From: DATFDN01 sp963830565
Lineage (GTDB): Bacteria > Pseudomonadota > Alphaproteobacteria > Acetobacterales > Acetobacteraceae
DNA length: 64,000 nt
Reading direction: 5' to 3'
NCBI GenBank assembly: GCA_963830565.1
Contig: CAWHMO010000010.1
Coordinates: 434,001 to 498,000 of the forward strand
Shown: piece by piece, positions 62,691 to 64,000 of the stretch
How positions within the stretch are numbered: the stretch's first letter is position 1
Layout of the letters: each line of letters begins with the position of its first letter
Notes under the pieces: generated by a model
Told to the model about the DNA's origin: nothing
Seen by the model: the letters and a program-made list of their open reading frames with translations, nothing else
Database searches by the model: none
Translations under genes and position numbers: made by a program

Positions 62691-63395
62691 CTATCCCATC
62701 CTTGCCTGCCGCCATCGCGCCCATCCGGCGGCGCGCAGCACGCAGGCGGGGCAGGTGCCGCAGCCATAGCCCCAATCATGGCGGTGGGCGCGGTCGCCGA
62801 GGTAGCAGCTGTGCGTTGCCTCGCGCACCAATTCGACCAGGGGGGCGCCGGCGAGCCGATGCACCAGTTCCCAGGTCGCCGCCTTGTCGCGCCACATCAG
62901 CGGTGTCTCCAGCACGAAGCGGCGGGCCATCCCCAGGTTCAGCGTGAGCTGCATCGCCTTGATCGTGTCGTCGCGGCAGTCGGGGTAGCCCGAGTAGTCG
63001 GTCTCGCACATGCCGGCGACGATGCGCCGCAAGCCGCGCCGGTAGGCCACGGCGGCGGCATAGGTGAGGAACAGCAGGTTGCGGCCGGGCACGAAGGTAG
63101 TAGGCAGCCCGTCCTCGGTCATCGCGATCGCGGTCTCGCTGGTCAGCGCCGTCGCCCCGAGCGCCGCCATCGAGGCGGCGAGATCCACGATGTGATCCGG
63201 CCCCAGCCTGGCGCCCCAGTCGCCGACCGCCGCCAGCCCCGCGCGCACCGGGGCGCGGCAGGCCAGCTCCACGGCGTGGCGCTGGCCATAGGCGAAGCCG
63301 ATCGTCTCCACATGCGGATAGCGCGCCAGCGCCCAGGCGAGGCAGGTCGTGGAATCCTGTCCGCCGGAGAACAGGACCAGGGCATGGTCAGACAT
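62691..63395 (-). CDS. queC: 7-cyano-7-deazaguanine synthase
   Basis: 234 aa from MSDHALVLFSGGQDSTTCLA. ATP-PPi loop SGGQDS, FAYGQRHAVELACRA, FVPGRNLLFLTYAAAVAYRR, GMCETDYSGYPDCRDDTIKA, and the zinc site CYLGDRAHRHDWGYGCGTCPACVLR-type (four Cys). Converts 7-carboxy-7-deazaguanine to preQ0 for queuosine synthesis. Alternative upstream starts exist. No other que gene is in view. Confidence 0.92.
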   Translation of the reverse strand: MSDHALVLFSGGQDSTTCLAWALARYPHVETIGFAYGQRHAVELACRAPVRAGLAAVGDWGARLGPDHIVDLAASMAALGATALTSETAIAMTEDGLPTTFVPGRNLLFLTYAAAVAYRRGLRRIVAGMCETDYSGYPDCRDDTIKAMQLTLNLGMARRFVLETPLMWRDKAATWELVHRLAGAPLVELVREATHSCYLGDRAHRHDWGYGCGTCPACVLRAAGWARWRQARMG

Positions 63396-63465
63396 TGCGC
63401 AAAGCGAGCCGGAATACTCGAGAGGTGATTCCGCAGTCGGCCGAGTCTCACCGATGGTGCTGATG

Positions 63466-64000
63466 CTAGTTCCCGGGCAGCATCGGCTTGCCCTCGTGCG
63501 CAACCAGGAGGTCGTGCATGTCCATCGCGTGGTCCTCTTCGTCGCCGAGGATATCTTCCAGCATGACGCGGGTCGTCGGGTCGTTCTCGCCGAAGTAGCG
63601 GATCAGCTCGCGGTAATGCTCGACGACCACCCGCTCGGCGACCAGGTTGTCGGTAATCATTTGCACGAGGTTGCCGCCTTTGCCGTATTCGGTGGCGCTG
63701 CGGGTGGCAAGTCCTTCGGGATCGAGGTTCGGCGTCCCGCCGAGCTGGTCGATGCGTTCCGACGCCATCTTCATGTGCCGCCGTTCGTCGTCGGCGTGCT
63801 CGGCGAACTCAGCGGCGACGGCTTCGCTGCTGATTCCGGTCGCGGAGATAGAATTCATGGTGTAACGCAGCACGCATACGATTTCCGTCGCGACGACAGT
63901 CTGCAATAGCGCGATCGCCTTCTGCACGTCGCCGCCGTAATTCTGGGTGACCGGCCCTTGATCGAGATGTTCCTTCGCGCGTGCGCGCAGCGTCTGGACG
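63466..64000 (-). CDS. Bacterioferritin-like (ferritin-like domain) protein, 5' end beyond the window
   Basis: Partial. Reading into the window edge: QTLRARAKEHLDQGPVTQNY, GGDVQKAIALLQTVVATEIV, CVLRYTMNSISATGISSEAV, FAEHADDERRHMKMASERID, VVVEHYRELIRYFGENDPTT, DILGDEEDHAMDMHDLL. Di-iron ligands fit Glu in VATEIV, ExxH in EHADDERRH, and the later Glu/ExxH. Probably an iron-storage or Dps-like protein. The start codon lies at or past 64000. Confidence 0.8.
   Translation of the reverse strand, partial: VQTLRARAKEHLDQGPVTQNYGGDVQKAIALLQTVVATEIVCVLRYTMNSISATGISSEAVAAEFAEHADDERRHMKMASERIDQLGGTPNLDPEGLATRSATEYGKGGNLVQMITDNLVAERVVVEHYRELIRYFGENDPTTRVMLEDILGDEEDHAMDMHDLLVAHEGKPMLPGN

Noticed and set aside
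1..64000. CRISPR arrays, rRNA, retron or toxin-antitoxin modules
   Set aside because: No regularly spaced direct repeats, no rRNA signatures and no recognisable toxin-antitoxin pair were seen; the Rap1a/Tai-like gene has no neighbouring effector.

Overview
The window is high-GC DNA from an alphaproteobacterium, most likely the Rhodospirillales/Acetobacteraceae group. That placement is an inference from the protein families and gene neighbourhoods (TIGR01459-type HAD phosphatase beside pyrD, the aroE-coaE-dnaQ block, MlaA/MlaC, single-domain ferritin-like protein). No rRNA, tRNA or CRISPR array was recognised.

Layout. 0-8.8 kb is host DNA: a histidine-kinase-like protein, a HAD phosphatase and pyrD, a small conserved gene behind an attenuator-like hairpin, a conserved orphan divergent from an S24/LexA-like repressor, a glutathionyl-hydroquinone reductase, and a cell-surface-type pair (TPR-glycosyltransferase followed by a protein built only of FDxxYYLxxNPDV-type repeats). 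8.8-15.0 kb is a nest of four insertion sequences: an IS5-family element (CTAG duplication) split by a single-gene IS66 element (GTGATTCA duplication), itself split by a tnpABC-type IS66 element (CGACATTC duplication), with a second IS5-family element at the inner left junction. A cupin gene follows.

15.6-44.5 kb is one minus-strand operon-like block encoding a contractile-tail phage: terL, portal, scaffold-like protein, major capsid, connectors, sheath, tube, tail chaperones with a -1 slippery site, a short proline-rich tape-measure candidate, baseplate D/X/V/W/J/I-like proteins, several tail fibres, an esterase-type tailspike and a small membrane/lysis module. I see no integrase, replication gene, phage repressor or recognisable endolysin, so it is a defective or domesticated prophage, a tailocin/GTA-like element, or a prophage whose other module is elsewhere.

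44.56-48.54 kb is a 3.98-kb mobile unit with 19-bp perfect inverted repeats and an 8-bp target duplication (GGGGCGTT). It holds a decayed IS1-type transposase and several passenger genes. It landed between a -35-like TTGACC and a -10-like TATATA that would otherwise sit 18 bp apart upstream of terL, so it may have broken the structural-operon promoter.

48.6-64 kb is host core genome: receiver-like protein, dnaQ-coaE-aroE, rsmB-MOSC, uvrD/pcrA-metF, mlaA-mlaC, a GNAT, ettA, a 2-hydroxyacid dehydrogenase, an SDR, a small secreted Rap1a/Tai-like protein, queC, and a ferritin-like gene running off the window.

An unusual feature of the whole window is the number of single-base frameshifts, including in core genes (rsmB, coaE, ettA). 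Fourteen of them can each be explained by one extra A in one of three contexts (GA^NTC, GT^C, C^GG). This looks like a motif-dependent sequencing error, but it should be checked because it decides whether these genes are intact.
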